In this document: one piece after another, positions 42,534-54,541 of the stretch
Layout: each line of letters begins with the position of its first letter
How positions within the stretch are numbered: position 1 is the stretch's first letter
Assembly (NCBI GenBank): GCA_024509875.1
Contig: JAMPIV010010572.1
Span: 62,001 to 126,000 of the forward strand
Direction of reading: 5' to 3'
DNA from: Oreohelix idahoensis
Taxonomy: Eukaryota; Mollusca; Gastropoda; Stylommatophora; Oreohelicidae
Length of the DNA stretch: 64,000 nt
The notes under the pieces: model-generated
The model's input: only the letters and a program-made list of their open reading frames with translations
Databases searched by the model: none
Told to the model about the DNA's origin: nothing
Made by a program: the position numbers and the translations under genes

Positions 42534-45500
42534 ATGGCCGACCTGGCAAAATTTCGATCTGCTGCTATGCAGGCTGCTAAAGAGTTAGGAATGGACGGGC
42601 AAGTTATGATTGCTTATGTCACTACTGAATGTGACAAATATATTGAACGTGAAGAAAGAAAATTTGAAGCAGAAAGAAAATTAGAATCGGAAAGATTAGA
42701 AAAAGAAGCTGAAAGAAAGTTAGAGGCTGAAAAAGAAATTAAGAGGTTGCAGATTGAGGCTGACAAAGAGGCTAGGGCATTAGAGGCTGAGGCTAAGAAG
42801 TTACAATTGGAGGCTGAGGCTAAGAAGTTCCAATTGGAGGCAGAAGGAAAAAGATTGACTGCAGAAAGGGAAGCAGAATAAAGAAGGCAGGCTGCACAGA
42901 GGGAAGCAGAAAAGGAGGAGAAGAGATTACAAAGGGAACATGAGTTACGACTAAGGGAGTTTGAGTTTCAAAGCCATGCTCCTGAAAATGGTGCCAGTCC
43001 CTTTACCTCTGATGCCACTGCTAGTCAGGGAGCCTCAACCTCAGCTATGAACTTTCATTTAGATCATTTTGTTGAGAGAGAAGATGATATCGAGAGCTAT
43101 CTAAATAGATATGAACTATTAGCTACCACGTATGGGTTAGAGAGAGAAAAGTGGAGCTTAATGTTATCACAAGGGCTTCGTGGTACAGCTTATGAAGTTT
43201 TTGCCAAAATGAGCAGAGATGATCAAGAAAATTATGACATGCTAAAGCAGGCTCTTTTGTTAAGATATGAAAAGAATGGAGAATTTTATAGAAAAAAATT
43301 TAGGAATGCTAAACTACTGTCAGGTGAAACCTATCACCAGTTCTCTGCACGGTTAGAGACATACTTGGAGAAATGGACTTCTGTGGGGAAAACCCAAGAT
43401 CTTAAGGAAATGATCCTTATAGAACAATTAAGAGAGTCCATGGCTCCAGACCTGAGAAAGTTTCTCATGGAACAAGGTGCATAGAGGCTGCGTGAGTTAC
43501 TAAATGTCGCTGAAAGGTATCAGGCAGCTCAGGCAGAGGTATCAAGTAATAAAAAGAAACAGGAAGATAATTTTAAGGCACCACAGAACTTCAATAAATT
43601 TGATCCTAGAGATCAGAACAAAGGTAGGCACCAGTTTGATAGGCCACGGTATGACAATAAAAATAAAACCCCACAATTCGATGAAAGGAAATTTGATGAA
43701 AGAAAATCTTTCAACCAAGGAAGGAAGTGGTGTACAAAGTGTAAGATGAACAATCATACCACTGAAAATTGTAGGAATAAAACTCCTCGTTTTGCTGCTA
43801 TGAAATCTGGGAAGAAGGGAACAAAGGTCAAACCTGAGGAACTACAGGAACCGTACCACCCCCCAGTGTGTGAAGATGTAATCTGTAATGGTGTCACCAT
43901 AAGGTGCTTATATGATACATGTTTAGATTATGATTCAGTTGTGAGTTCTCACCTGGTGCAAGCAGATCAATACACCACAGAAACAGTGGAAATTCAAGCT
44001 GCAACCAAGGAAGTAGCGACCATGACACTCCCTATCGCTAAGATACATGTAAAAACGCGATATGTGGAGGGAATAATCAAAGCAGCAGTGATAAATGAAC
44101 CAATCTACCCTCTGATATTGGGGTGTAGATATGTCTTCTTGGGGAATCCCAAGAGACCTGTGATATTGGCAACGGTGCAGACCAGATCACAGTCCAAAAA
44201 GGAGGAGGAAAATTCAATAAATACTCATCCAGATGAGATGAGGAAGGCACAGGCGGAGGATAAGACACTCAAGCCGTGTTTCAAGAAGTTGCCCAAATGT
44301 CATACACCTCCAGGCAAGGGAGAATTTTATATGAAGAACAAGTTGATTTATAGGAAGGCTGGATCTGAATCCAATGGTCACGGACAGCTGGTCCTTCCCA
44401 CTTCATATAGGACTAAAGTGTTGGAACTAGGTCATGCGATTCCCTTCAGTGGTCATATGGGGATCAGCGCAACAGGACAGCGTATAGCTTGTCACTATTT
44501 CTGGCCAGGGATAACTGAAGATATCAAACGATATGTAAAATCCTGTCCAGAGTGCCAACGAGTAGCACCTAAGCATTGGACTGCACCAGCAACTCTAGGG
44601 GAAATGCCCATAGTGGGAACACCCTTTGAGAGAGTTGCCGTGGACATTGTGGGACCTCTCACTCGAACCAAGAGGAGGAACAGCTACATTCTGACTCTGG
44701 TGGACACTTGTTCTATGTGGGGAGAGGCGGTAGCCCTGTCATCCCTTGACTCTAAACATGTGGCAGAGGCATTACTCACAATTTTCACAAGGTTAGGCTT
44801 TCTCAATCAAATCTTGACTGATAACGGCTCTCAGTTCAAGGGGAAACTAACCGAAGAAGTTTTCACGATCTTCCAGGCCAAACACTTCCATTGTAGTGTG
44901 TACCATCCCCAAGGGAGCGGCCAAGTAGAAAGATTTAATGGCACGTTGATGTCGATCCTGAGAAAGTTGGCACACGAAAAACCAGATACATGGGACCAGT
45001 ACCTTAACGCCGCCCTCTTTGCTTATCGGGAGGTACCCCATAGTTCAACCGGTATGGCCCCGGCAACATTATTATTTGGAAGGCCAATAAAAGGTCCAGT
45101 CGAAGCTCTGTTAAGAACGTGGACTGATGAAAAGGCAGAGGAAAATATAACATCCTCATACCAATATGTGAATGAGCTGACCACTCGTTTAAAAACTGGC
45201 TGGAAACTTGCCAATGAAAATTTGAGACAAGCCAGGAAAAAACATGCTGCCTATTACAACAGGAAAGCTAAAGACAGAGATTTGGCTGTGGGAGAGAAGG
45301 TACTGCTTCTTCTACCCGGTAGTCAGAATAAGTTACAAATTGGATGGCAAGGTCCATATACAGTTCTAGAGAAGGTGTCTAGAACCAATTATAAGATAGA
45401 TAAGAAGGGGAAAGAAAAAATCTATCATGTGAATCTCCTGAAGAAATATTTGGAAAGAGAAAATCAGGAAGAGACACACTTGTTGACCTTGTCTATTGCA

Positions 45501-45620
45501 CCGAAGATGAAAAAGGAACCACTTTCATCATTAAAGTATATTTCTAGAAAAACTAACCTGGGTGCGGATTTTCTAAGCCGCCATCCGTGTGATGAAAATC
45601 ATCGTAAGCACCAGGACTAA
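42534..45620 (+). pseudogene. Copy B gag-protease-integrase with RT/RNase H deleted
   Basis: One frame from ATG at 42534 to the stop at 45618, broken only by TAA at 42879 and TAG at 43482, each a single-base change relative to copy C. In order: MADLAKFRSAA; a long charged coiled coil (EAERKLE repeats); capsid (FVEREDDIESYLNRYELLA; GETYHQFSARLETYLEKW); a CCHC zinc knuckle (CTKCKMNNHTTENC); a protease with LYDTCLDYDS, where the usual DTG reads DTC, and YPLILGCRYV; integrase with HAIPFSGH and CPECQ zinc ligands and core residues in VAVDIVGP, LTDNGSQFKG and GQVERFNG; the GPY module (GWQGPYTVLEK). After KMKKEPLSSLKY it jumps to the last residues of RNase H (NLGADFLSRHPC). The in-frame deletion removes all of RT and most of RNase H. 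Confidence 0.95.
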
Positions 45621-45690
45621 TAATAAATTTCTCTATGTGTATATAGAATTATAGACTGACATATAATGTCTGTTTTAAGTGGGGAGAATC
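45621..45690 (+). other. Copy B 3' UTR and polypurine tract
   Basis: A short untranslated region ending AAGTGGGGAGAATC just before the LTR. The same 3' UTR text (CTATGTGTATATAGAAT; GACATATAATGTCTG) occurs in copy C. Confidence 0.85.
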
Positions 45691-46046
45691 TGTCGTGAGA
45701 AATTCTAATCCACATATATAAATTAAAAAGTAAATCCTAACGAACTAATTCAATAAAAGGAAAGAAGAATGGTAAAAGAACAGTGCGGTCACAATAGCGT
45801 ACGCATGTATTATAGAACGTCATACTAGCTAAACAAGAAATCCCCTTTTTCTACTTCGTCTGCAAAATTGTAACGCTTTCACGTTTGCTAGTAAAGCCTA
45901 CTGCATCAAATACACCCGTTTCTAAAAATAAAACTGGTACTGTGTTTCTTAGAAAACCTTGAGATAGACACACTGCGTAATGACCTAGATTAATGTAACA
46001 TTAATGTCATTTTATGCACTACGCAAACGAAAAGACAGACGGGCTT

Positions 46047-46088
<42 letters not shown>

Positions 46089-48490
46089 TACGGAGGCATG
46101 CATGCAATACTACCACGTCGTCTCGCGATATAAAATTAATGCCACCCCACGCGAAAGGCATGCAGGCTTGCTTTTTTTTCAAATAAACAGTGACAAAAAA
46201 CACTACCAATACGAGGTAAGGTTTTAAAAAACATGGTTAATGCTTATTAGGAAACATGACACAATACTGTTTTACGTCTGAAATCCTGACATTAGCCTGA
46301 CAGTACAGAAGACACCCCATCGTATAGAAGTGAACGGGTGGTAGAAGAAAATACATATTTTGAACGAAGCCACTTGGCTCCATTAAACTTATATATTTGG
46401 GTGCCTTAGGACTTGCTGACAAAGAATATGTTAGGTGTTAAGCAAATAGTCTAATAATTAACAAATTATAGCCAAAATATTATAGTGGTGTTGTCTGACA
46501 ACACAGGATCATATTTGCTCATAATGGCGTGTTTGGACACTGCTTTAGAGGAAATGAGGCCACCACGTTAAATCCGATTTGATTGGCTAGAATAATATGT
46601 AAGGCGAAACATGATTAGTCGACTGCAAATACTATTTTTGGTTGTTAATGGAAACGGTAGGAAGGGTACTTTTTTTCAAAGGCTTTTGTAAACATGGTCT
46701 CATTGGCTAGACCATTTAATATAGTCAATTAGGAGCGTCAGTTCAGTGCCACTTTTTGAAAATAAACTTTGTAGAAGCAAGTGCGTTGAGAACCAGCTCA
46801 TATTTTTCTAATAAAAGCCTGGGACAGAGGCAGATCGGAATTGTGCCATAACTCATCGCCAGTCAACGTACTTGTTTAATATTTCCTTGAATTGTGGTAA
46901 GCTAGACATATTTGATATCTTTTTGATGAAAATTGAATGTGAATTGATAAATTATGTCTGTATGTGTGTGGTTCAGTAACAAGCATGAGGCAAAGACTAG
47001 ATATTGCTCCACCATGGAAAAAACTTGTCGGAGAGGAGTATAACTATATGGGATTGCCAAATAGTACTATCACCCGTGTGTTACCGGGGCCCGAAAGGGG
47101 AGCAAAGAATAGTAACTCTGCACCCTACCACGCATGTCGTAAAAAGCGACTAAGGAGGGTATGGGCATGGGGCTGTTTACCCCATCCCGCAAAAACTTCG
47201 CACAGTGGGCTGATCACCTGCTTGCCAAATAATCTGATTACGGAAACAATGATAGATTGTTCGGTCTGTTTTTGTTCCACAAAGACGCCACTAGGCGTGG
47301 TGGAAACAGCGATAGATTGATCAATTTGTTGTTGCCCTAAGACGCCACTAGGCGTACTGGCCACATACTGCTTTGCCGGTTGGTGGCTAAGGATGGAAGA
47401 AGAAGAAGAAATAGTACTATGAAACCTATCTTATTGGATAGAAGGAATTAATGCTGGAATTGCAGAGGCGTTGTAACCATTAGGGAGAGGAATACTGGTG
47501 TATATTGTTTCATGAGAAGCTAGCAGTTGGCCTACCGCGCTGAACTCGGTGTTTGTTATGTATTGTGCTTCAGTGTGGAAATAGATTATAAATTAGTTCT
47601 GAAGTAGGAGGTACAACCTTCTTGTTTCAGGGACCGTGGTACTAAAGTATTAAAGCAGCACCTGGTCTGAGTTTTGCTGAATCCAGAGGCTGGTAGCATA
47701 CTCCTTGGTCAAGATATCGACCAGTGTTGTTTCTCAAGAAAACGGAGAAGCAAGCGAGTAGAGGAGTCAGTTATCCTGAAGCCCACACAGAAGTTAAGAT
47801 TTCGTTGGCCAGAGCAGCTCAATCTTGTGTATACCCCCCTCTAAAATTGACTGTACATTAAATCAAGAGGGACAGTTATTTGTTTCAAATAAAAGAAACT
47901 GTGAACCTTTCCAATATTATTTCCACCAGAAACAAACACATGAAGTCATGATGACAAACAACAACCTAGCTTGAAAAGCCAGTATTACCTCATAGTACTA
48001 CATCACAACTTACACACATATTGTAATAATAATATATGTCAATACAAAGATCCTATCTATAAATTGTGTACATACAACTTGTGATTACATTTGATTGTGA
48101 TTCCTGGTTCACTTTGTAGTTGAATCAGGATATCTATTATTGAAAGGAATTAATACATATTTTAAAAGTTAACACTTGACTTATTAAGATAGTCTTATAG
48201 AGTGTTCTATGTATGTGAGTGTCACAGTGTTGTAAAGTATTGTGGATTAAATTAAATTGTTTATCTGTCTGTTGGTTGTTGTGAACATACACTTCATCAC
48301 TATCATAACCCTAGACATTCAACGTAGTCATCACAATATTCCAGAATAAGTCTGACTGAGGTCTAAATGTGGTAGCAAAGTAAGGTCATCTGTAATACAC
48401 CACACTTATTAGATACAGATACCTTCACAGCTGATCTCAGTCAGTACACTAAGTCCCCTATAAATATTTATATCATCCCACTTTACCACA
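45691..48490 (+). repeat. Copy B 3' LTR (2800 bp with insert)
   Basis: Equals the 5' LTR plus an insert at 47071-47408 with its duplicated target. Ends TTTACCACA. Confidence 0.94.
47071..47408 (+). mobile_element. SINE-like insert sharing its 3' tail with the RTE LINE
   Basis: The 12-mer AAATAGTACTAT flanks it (47059-47070 and 47409-47420) and occurs once at the same place in the 5' LTR. The 3' end (TTTGTTGTTGCCCTAAGACG, then CCACTAGGCGT, GGTTGGTGGCTAAGGATGG and (GAA)n) matches the 3' end of the LINE at 60235-63538. The head (CACCCGTGTGTTACCGGGGC; CATGTCGTAAAAAGCGACTA) is not in that LINE and I see no clear A/B boxes. An internal ~60-bp duplication gives two copies of GACGCCACTAGGCGT. Confidence 0.9.
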
Positions 48491-48930
48491 GCCCACGGAC
48501 AAATCTATAAGTGCTCCGATCCACTTCATTAGATCACACAAAGATGATCACAGCACAGTGCACGAACTATGTAGCACTATCGATGATTCCAATGTATGTA
48601 TATAGGAATCACATATTCTATAAATATTTTTTGTGGTGGGTAGGTTTCGATATTTTTTTAAATTTTGCCATGGCAAAATTTACGATTTCCAACTGCCGAT
48701 GGATTTTTAACGTGCGCAACTTGCACACGGGACCTTCTACTTGTTCGCCCTTATCCGAGAAGGCTAGGCATCCGATCTCACTACCGAGGGGATCAGGGTG
48801 GAGTCTGACATCATTAGGAACCATTGGTTCCGTATAAAAAATTCCATCAATTATATTCAATGTACTGGGAGCGAACCCGGTACCTTTAGAATTAGAGGCG
48901 GACGCCATACCTCTAAGCCGCTCTGAACCC
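48491..48930 (-). mobile_element. SINE family B, body (3' tail lies at 39797)
   Basis: The minus strand begins TTCAGAGCGGCTTAGAGGTA (A-box region) and GTACCGGGTTCGCTCCCAG (B box). The body CCTTCTCGGATAAGGGCG and GTCCCGTGTGCAAGTTGCGC follows, as at 26212-26743. It stops at the copy B LTR. Confidence 0.9.
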
Positions 48931-50045
48931 AGTTGTGAACTGGAGTTATTAGGTTGTCTGTATTTTAAAAAAACAAAAAAAAAACAGAAGAAACATTTAA
49001 GAGTGTGTACCGCCGTTCTTATCCCCATCATCATCATTGTGGCGAGATGGAAATAACATAATGAAATTCTTCTGCTCTTTCATCTGACTCGATGGGTTGA
49101 GGAAGATGACAGGTGGAGGGAAGCGGAAGTTACCTGATGCATACATCAAGAGACATAATACTCAAGAGAGGCATTTGTTTTCTCTCAGATTTGGTACCAG
49201 TTCCAGAAGTCGACGCTCGACACCTATAACAGACGGGTCTTGAGGAAACTTGAAAAGGCGACTTGAGTAGGTACTCCGGCCCCGCCAGGAACGTAGTGCA
49301 CAAAACGATTCGACTCATGAAGAGAAGGAACAGTCAAGACTTCACTAGAACCATCATCCGGAGACTACTTACTGTAGACATCCACAAAGCTAAGTCAAAA
49401 CTTATGGCCTCAGTGAAGGGACTTATTTTATTTATAACATCCAGTGATGATTAATTCTCTAAAGACCAGAACTAATTTTTTTAACTGTTTACTGATTTAA
49501 CCATTTTCATTCTTTACTCCTTTTTCAACAATATTTCTTAAATAAATTTCTTGTTTTATATGTAAATATAAATCATTAGTTGAGTTAATCACTTGGAAGT
49601 GAATTTGATGTCTACACTTGTAAAAATTAAAACAAATGCATATCTATACATTCAAAGCTATGAAATTAATAATGTGCTGAATCATCTTTAGCTGTTGGCT
49701 CAAAAAATATGAGCCAAAACTTTAATTTCTCACAGAAATGGGCGGAGAATACGAAATTTATAACAAACTTAAAAGACTAGTTGTTATACGTGCCATTCTA
49801 AAAAAAAACTTGTGAGACACCCTGAAATAGAAGCAACAACGTTCTATTTACATCTCTGCCAAGAGTAATCTTGAGCAAAGATAGCTGCCTTTGTAAAAGC
49901 TCATTCCTGTGGCTGTACTCGGGTTTGGCTATTAGTGGACCACTACTGAAGAGCAGGGAAGACATCTGGTACACGTAGGTGTGACCGTGAGTGTGAACAC
50001 TTGTTTCTTTGTCTTTAGTAAGTTGAGTTTTTAGGATCAAGTGAT
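48931..50045. other. Unassigned ~1.1 kb
   Basis: AT-rich with no recognisable element. A reading frame at 49263-49454 (KTIRLMKRRNSQDFTR) has no family I know and is probably chance. A 24-bp palindrome-like motif (TTGGCTCAAAAAATATGAGC) lies near 49694. Confidence 0.5.
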
Positions 50046-50545
50046 ACAATTAATTAATTCATTACACTCAGCTCCCGAGGGACCAAACGCCGTCAACGAA
50101 TTCACACCACGTCTTGTTCTGTGCCGTCTGCTCGAGTTTCTTCCCTACTTTCTTTATCCTTTCAGTTCTGTCTCTAGTTCCCTTCTCCGTGTTTATTCGA
50201 TCATCCTCTTTTCTTCTTACCCTGTGGATTCCGGAATAAGAATTATCTTATACTTCTATCAACAGGTTTCTTAAATATGTGTCCAATCCCTCTGCACCGT
50301 CTTCTTCTCATCTCTTGTTCCACGGGTACTTGTCTGGTTCTTGTCATTAGTTCCACATTGGTGATATTGTCATACTGTTCCAATCCTCCTGGCTTATGAA
50401 AGCTTCCAGTTATGAACGTCTGTAGGTTCTCTATTTGTTGTTGTTGTTTTTGTTTGTTTGTTGTTTTTCATGTTTCAGAGCCATACAGTAGGACTGACTT
50501 AATATTCTGATTTTTATGTCGGACTTTATCTCTTTTGACGTCCAT
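50046..50545 (-). mobile_element. LINE-X2 fragment
   Basis: The minus strand shows KSVLLYGSET near 50490 and the family text GACAAGAACCAGACAAGTAC and GAGATGAGAAGAAGACGG, then the 3' UTR (CCCTCGGGAGCTGAGTG, near 50068-50084). Degraded; several frame breaks. Confidence 0.8.
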
Positions 50546-50551
50546 ACATTG

Positions 50552-50830
50552 GAAGTGAGGGTCCGATTGGCATAGCGATTAGTGCTCTGGCTTTTCGACG
50601 ATTAAGTTCCTGAATCAAAACCTGGTAGCGTCACGCTCCAATCCACCCATTGGATGTGGATATTTAACTCTGCTATTGAGTTGGGGAAGGCAAAAGGCAG
50701 TGAAGAAGGGAACTGGTCACCCCACCCCACCCCACCCCACCTCACAAAGCTGGATTTAGTATAGTGAAGTTTCTAACACTTCACTCCCCTCCGGCGGTCA
50801 CATATATCAGACTATCTTTACCCTTTTTTA
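50552..50830 (+). mobile_element. tRNA-headed SINE, family D
   Basis: GGTCCGATTGGCATAGCGAT (A-box-like), a degraded B box, GGGGAAGGCAAAAGGCAGTG, AGGGAACTGGTCACCCC and a (CCCCA)n run at about 50719-50740. It is the longest copy of this family here. Confidence 0.82.
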
Positions 50831-51510
50831 ACCTTATATTAGAAGGGCCTATAATTGGGCAAAATTGTTGGCAACAAATCTGCACTGAAAACAGAATGTC
50901 AACATTAGCGTAGCGCTTATGTCATTCTTTGGAAAATACACACATGCACACACGCGCGTGCGCGCACACACTCAAGGTTGTATATTCTTTCCACACAAGT
51001 TCTGAAGCTAAAACATTTTACGACCAATAAAGTCAAAAGTCCATCGTGTGACAGTCGCTATGCCTCGTCATACACAACATAACTTTGATGTCTAGTAGGA
51101 TTTAGCGCAGTTTAACACGTGGGAAAAAATTATGACACTCATTCTACAAACGTAGATGACCAGAGTTGCAATAGAAGTGTGATTACGTGCGTGTGCGTGC
51201 GGGCGTGCGTGTGTTAGATTGCGTTAGCCTGTGAAGGTGCGTAAAAATAAGTATGGTTTATTCTTAATTTCATTTCTTCCTGTTTATTAGTTCTTAAGTC
51301 GTCGACTTTGCGTGTACGCTCTGAGTTTAAGTACTATGCAAACGCCACTCCTGGGCATGGCTTGAATTAAGAGATCGTTGTCTTTGTTTGGAAACGATCG
51401 GTAAATACACCATGTCAGAAGCTGTCATTATGGACGACTGTCACGTTATGGCAAACCTGTCCCTAGTTTATGGCGATGTTTTACTGCCGTGAAGATAACA
51501 CTGGTTGTGG
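50831..51510. other. Unassigned with purine-pyrimidine microsatellites
   Basis: CACACACGCGCGTGCGCGCACACAC-type alternation at about 50939-50971 and GTGCGTGTGCGTGCGGGCG at about 51187-51211. No gene seen. Confidence 0.6.
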
Positions 51511-51678
51511 CAGTAGTGAGGCTGGGATTTTTAACGATTAATTCATCGATTAATCGGTGAAATTTTTTTTTCATCGATTAATTGACAAAACAAAATTTTA
51601 ATCTAATATCCCACTGTTAGCAACGTTTATGTTTTTTGTTAAAATACAAGAGCATTTGCTATGTTAGAGGTTTGTGAT
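51511..51678. repeat. Old element with ATCGATTAAT motifs, left remnant
   Basis: Contains AACGATTAATTCATCGATTA and TCATCGATTAATTGAC. The same motif is dense at 63700-63780. Copy C and the RTE LINE lie between, so both probably landed in one older element. The edge near GGCAGTAGTGAGGCTGGG may be its terminus. Confidence 0.45.
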
Positions 51679-54085
51679 TGTGGTGAAGTGGGATGTTATA
51701 AATATTTATAGGGGACTTAGTGTACTGACTGAGATCAGCTGTGAAGGTATATATATCTAATAAGAGTAGTGTATTATATATAACCTTACTTGCTGCCACA
51801 TATGTATACCTCAGTCAGAATTATTCTGGAATAGTGTGATGACTACGTTGTATGTCTAGGGTATGTGTATGATGAAGTGTAAGTCATAACAACAACAGAC
51901 AGATAAACAATTTAATTTATTCCACCACACTTGACAACACTGTGACACTCACATACATATAACACTCTAAAGGATATCTTAAAGGAGTCACTGATAACTT
52001 TTCAAATAACAATATGTATTCATTGCTGTTATGAATGAATATGTGTCCTGATTCAAATACAAAGGGAACCAGGAATCACAATCAATTTTACTTACAAGTT
52101 ATATGTACAGAATTTATCAATATGAATATTGTAGTGACATATATTATTAAAAGTATCCTATGTGTGTCAGTTGTGTAGTAGTAATATGAAGTAATACTGG
52201 TTTTGTTTTGTTCAAGCTCTGTTGGTATTTGTCATCATGACTTCAATAGTTTGTCTTTATTGGAACTAGTATTGGAGATGTTCTCAGTTCCTGATATTAA
52301 AACAATTTACTTCCCCTCTTAAGTTTATGTTACAATGTTATTTTAAGATGGGGTACATAATTTTGAGCTCAGCTGGCCACATCAGCTTATCTTGCGTGAT
52401 GGCGGCAGGAAAAGACTCCTCTGCTCGATTTCTCCCCTGGGCTCTGGAGACACCTCACTGATAGCTAAATGGACCAAGGAGTATGCTGTCCGACTCTGGA
52501 TTCAGCAAAGCTCTGACCAGGTGCTGCTCAATACCATCAAGACCACGGTCCCTGAAAACAAGAAGGATGTACCTTCTACTTCATAACTAATTTATACTCT
52601 CTTTTTACACTGAGCACAATACATCACAAACATTGAGTTCAGAGCGTTAGGCCAACTGTCAGCTTCATCTGAAATACTTTATACCAGTATTAACCTCCTT
52701 AATGGTTACTACGCCTCTGCACTTCCAGCATTATTTCTTTCTAGTCAATCATCTAGGTGTCAGTGTACTGTTTGGCCATTCCATGCCGTTTTACTTTCCT
52801 CCGACACCTTCTGTTCAGGCTGGAGCATTATAGGCTTTACATCATGTTTGCTACTGAACTACACATATATACAGGCATACATTAACAATTCACATTCAAT
52901 TTTCATTAAAAGATACTGAATGTTTCAAGCTTACCACAATTCATGGAAATACACAGATACGTTGACTAGCAATGAATTCTGGCACAAATTCCCATCTGCT
53001 TATGTTCCAGGCTTTTATTTAGCAAAAATATGAGCTGGCTTCAACGCACTGTTGCTTTATCAAGCTTATTTGAACTAGTGGTCTCGAACTAACGCTCCTA
53101 AGTGAGTATATCAGCGAGTCTGGCCAATGGAGCCACGTTTCGACAAGTGTTTGAAAAATTTTTACCTTCCTACGTCTCCCCTAACAACCAAAGATAGTAT
53201 TTATAGTCCGACCAATCGTTTTTAGTCTTATATTTGTTGCGCTCCAATCAATTTGGAGTTTACATGGTAGGCTATTTCCGTACGTAAGGTTTTTTCAAAC
53301 ACGTTATAAAAAAATTTTATGAGCAGAAATGATTTCATGCTGTCAGGCATCCCCACTATTTTATTTTGGTTATAACTTGTTAATTCCTAGACTATTTGCG
53401 TAACGTTTTACATATTCTTTGTCAGCAAGCCCTAAGGAACCCAAATATACAAATTTAAAAGAGCTAAGTGGCTGCGTTCAAAATATGCAATTTCTTCAAC
53501 CTCCTGTTTCGAAGATGTGCTGTCTGGGTACTGTAATGTTTTTAAACGTAAACCCATCTATTGTCATCTTTTCTAATAAGAGTTTTTCAGGATTTAAAAA
53601 CCTAACTCTGGGAAGGGTAGTGAATTTATCACTGTTCGTCCGAAAAAGTTAGTGCATGTGGCCTTACACGCGTGATAGTAGTAATTGTGTATCGCGCGAC
53701 GCGTGTTTAGTGTTGCACGTGTTCGGCTTTATGCCTCTCCCTTCTCTCTATCCTTTAGTCCATCTGTCTTTAGTTACGCCGTGTATAAAATGGAATGAAT
53801 GAAATATTAAAATTAGGTCATTGTTCAGCTTGCGTATCTCACTGTTTTTCCAAGAAATACAGCACACGTTTCATTGAAGAAAGCGGGTAATAATATAGTA
53901 GGCTTTTACTATCAACGTGAAAGCGTTACAATTTGCAGACGAAGCAGAAAACAAGGGGGATTTCGAGTACAGTTATTGTGACAGCACTGTTATTTTACCA
54001 TTGCTCTTTTCTTTATTAGAATTTATTTGTTAAGCTTTACATTTACCTTTTAATTTATATATGTGGATTAGAATATTTCACGACA
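51679..54085 (-). repeat. Copy C 3' LTR (2407 bp)
   Basis: Coding-strand ends are TGTCGTGAAATATTC and TTCACCACA. It shares its start, its end and several internal stretches with the copy B LTR but lacks the long GA run. Differences from the other C LTR include TATGAAGTAA/TATAAGGTAA and CTGTTCGTCC/CTGTCCGTCC. Confidence 0.96.
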
Positions 54086-54541
54086 CCTCCCCTCTTAAAA
54101 CAGACATTATATGTCAGTCCTTTATTCTATATACACATAGATAAATGTAAGTCAACTTGACTTTCCTATGCTGTGGTGCTATCATGGTTTTATGTAGTTG
54201 GGTCCATTCAGAGTAGGCACTACTCTTGAAATCTGCCTCAGACTTCTACAACCAATAATATATTTCGGTTATGTTACTGAACAGCCACAAGTGTGAGTGC
54301 TTGTCTTAATGCTGCTTCGCAACCCGTATTCACCATTTCTCTTCTCTGAGTCCGCGCAATGACATGTCCAGAGAACATTATATTTCTCTCAAAATGTACG
54401 TTATGAGGAGATAACATATACCTGGTGATAGCAGAGTTTTTGTAGTGGATCCCATAATCTTCTTATTATCCTGTATGAAACATTCGGAATATCCTCAATC
54501 AAAGAGGCAACTCAGGGATTCATTACGTTCCTCCGAAATGT
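54086..54541 (-). other. Copy C 3' region: foreign segment, UTR, polypurine tract
   Basis: Between the truncated RT and the LTR. The part next to the LTR is family 3' UTR with the tract TTTTAAGAGGGGAGG (minus strand, about 54086-54100). About 54200-54530 has no match to A, B or D and no coding; it replaces the rest of RT and RNase H. Confidence 0.75.

Larger units (their letters stand above)
39869..48490 (+). mobile_element. Gmr1-like LTR retrotransposon, copy B (RT-less)
   Basis: LTRs begin TGTCGTGAGAAATTC and end TTTACCACA (5' copy TTTACCATA). The perfect 5-mer GCCCA flanks the element (39864-39868 and 48491-48495). Inside are a primer site, a gag-protease-integrase frame with two nonsense changes, and no RT/RNase H. 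By eye the LTRs differ at roughly one base per hundred, plus a 338-bp SINE-like insert in the 3' LTR. It is complete in outline but non-autonomous. Confidence 0.95.

Noticed and set aside
45691..48490. Envelope gene, which would make copy B a retrovirus-like element
   Set aside because: No reading frame between integrase and the LTR, nor in copies C or D, looks like an envelope protein.
49263..49454. 63-codon basic frame
   Set aside because: No recognisable motif, no repeat copy and no neighbours to support it.
52392..52586. 64-codon reading frame repeated exactly at 58518-58712
   Set aside because: Both lie at the same place in the two LTRs of copy C, antisense to the element. The repetition is due to the LTRs, not gene conservation.
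53419..53652. 77-codon frame repeated at 59545-59778
   Set aside because: Same reason: duplicated LTR sequence. No motif seen.
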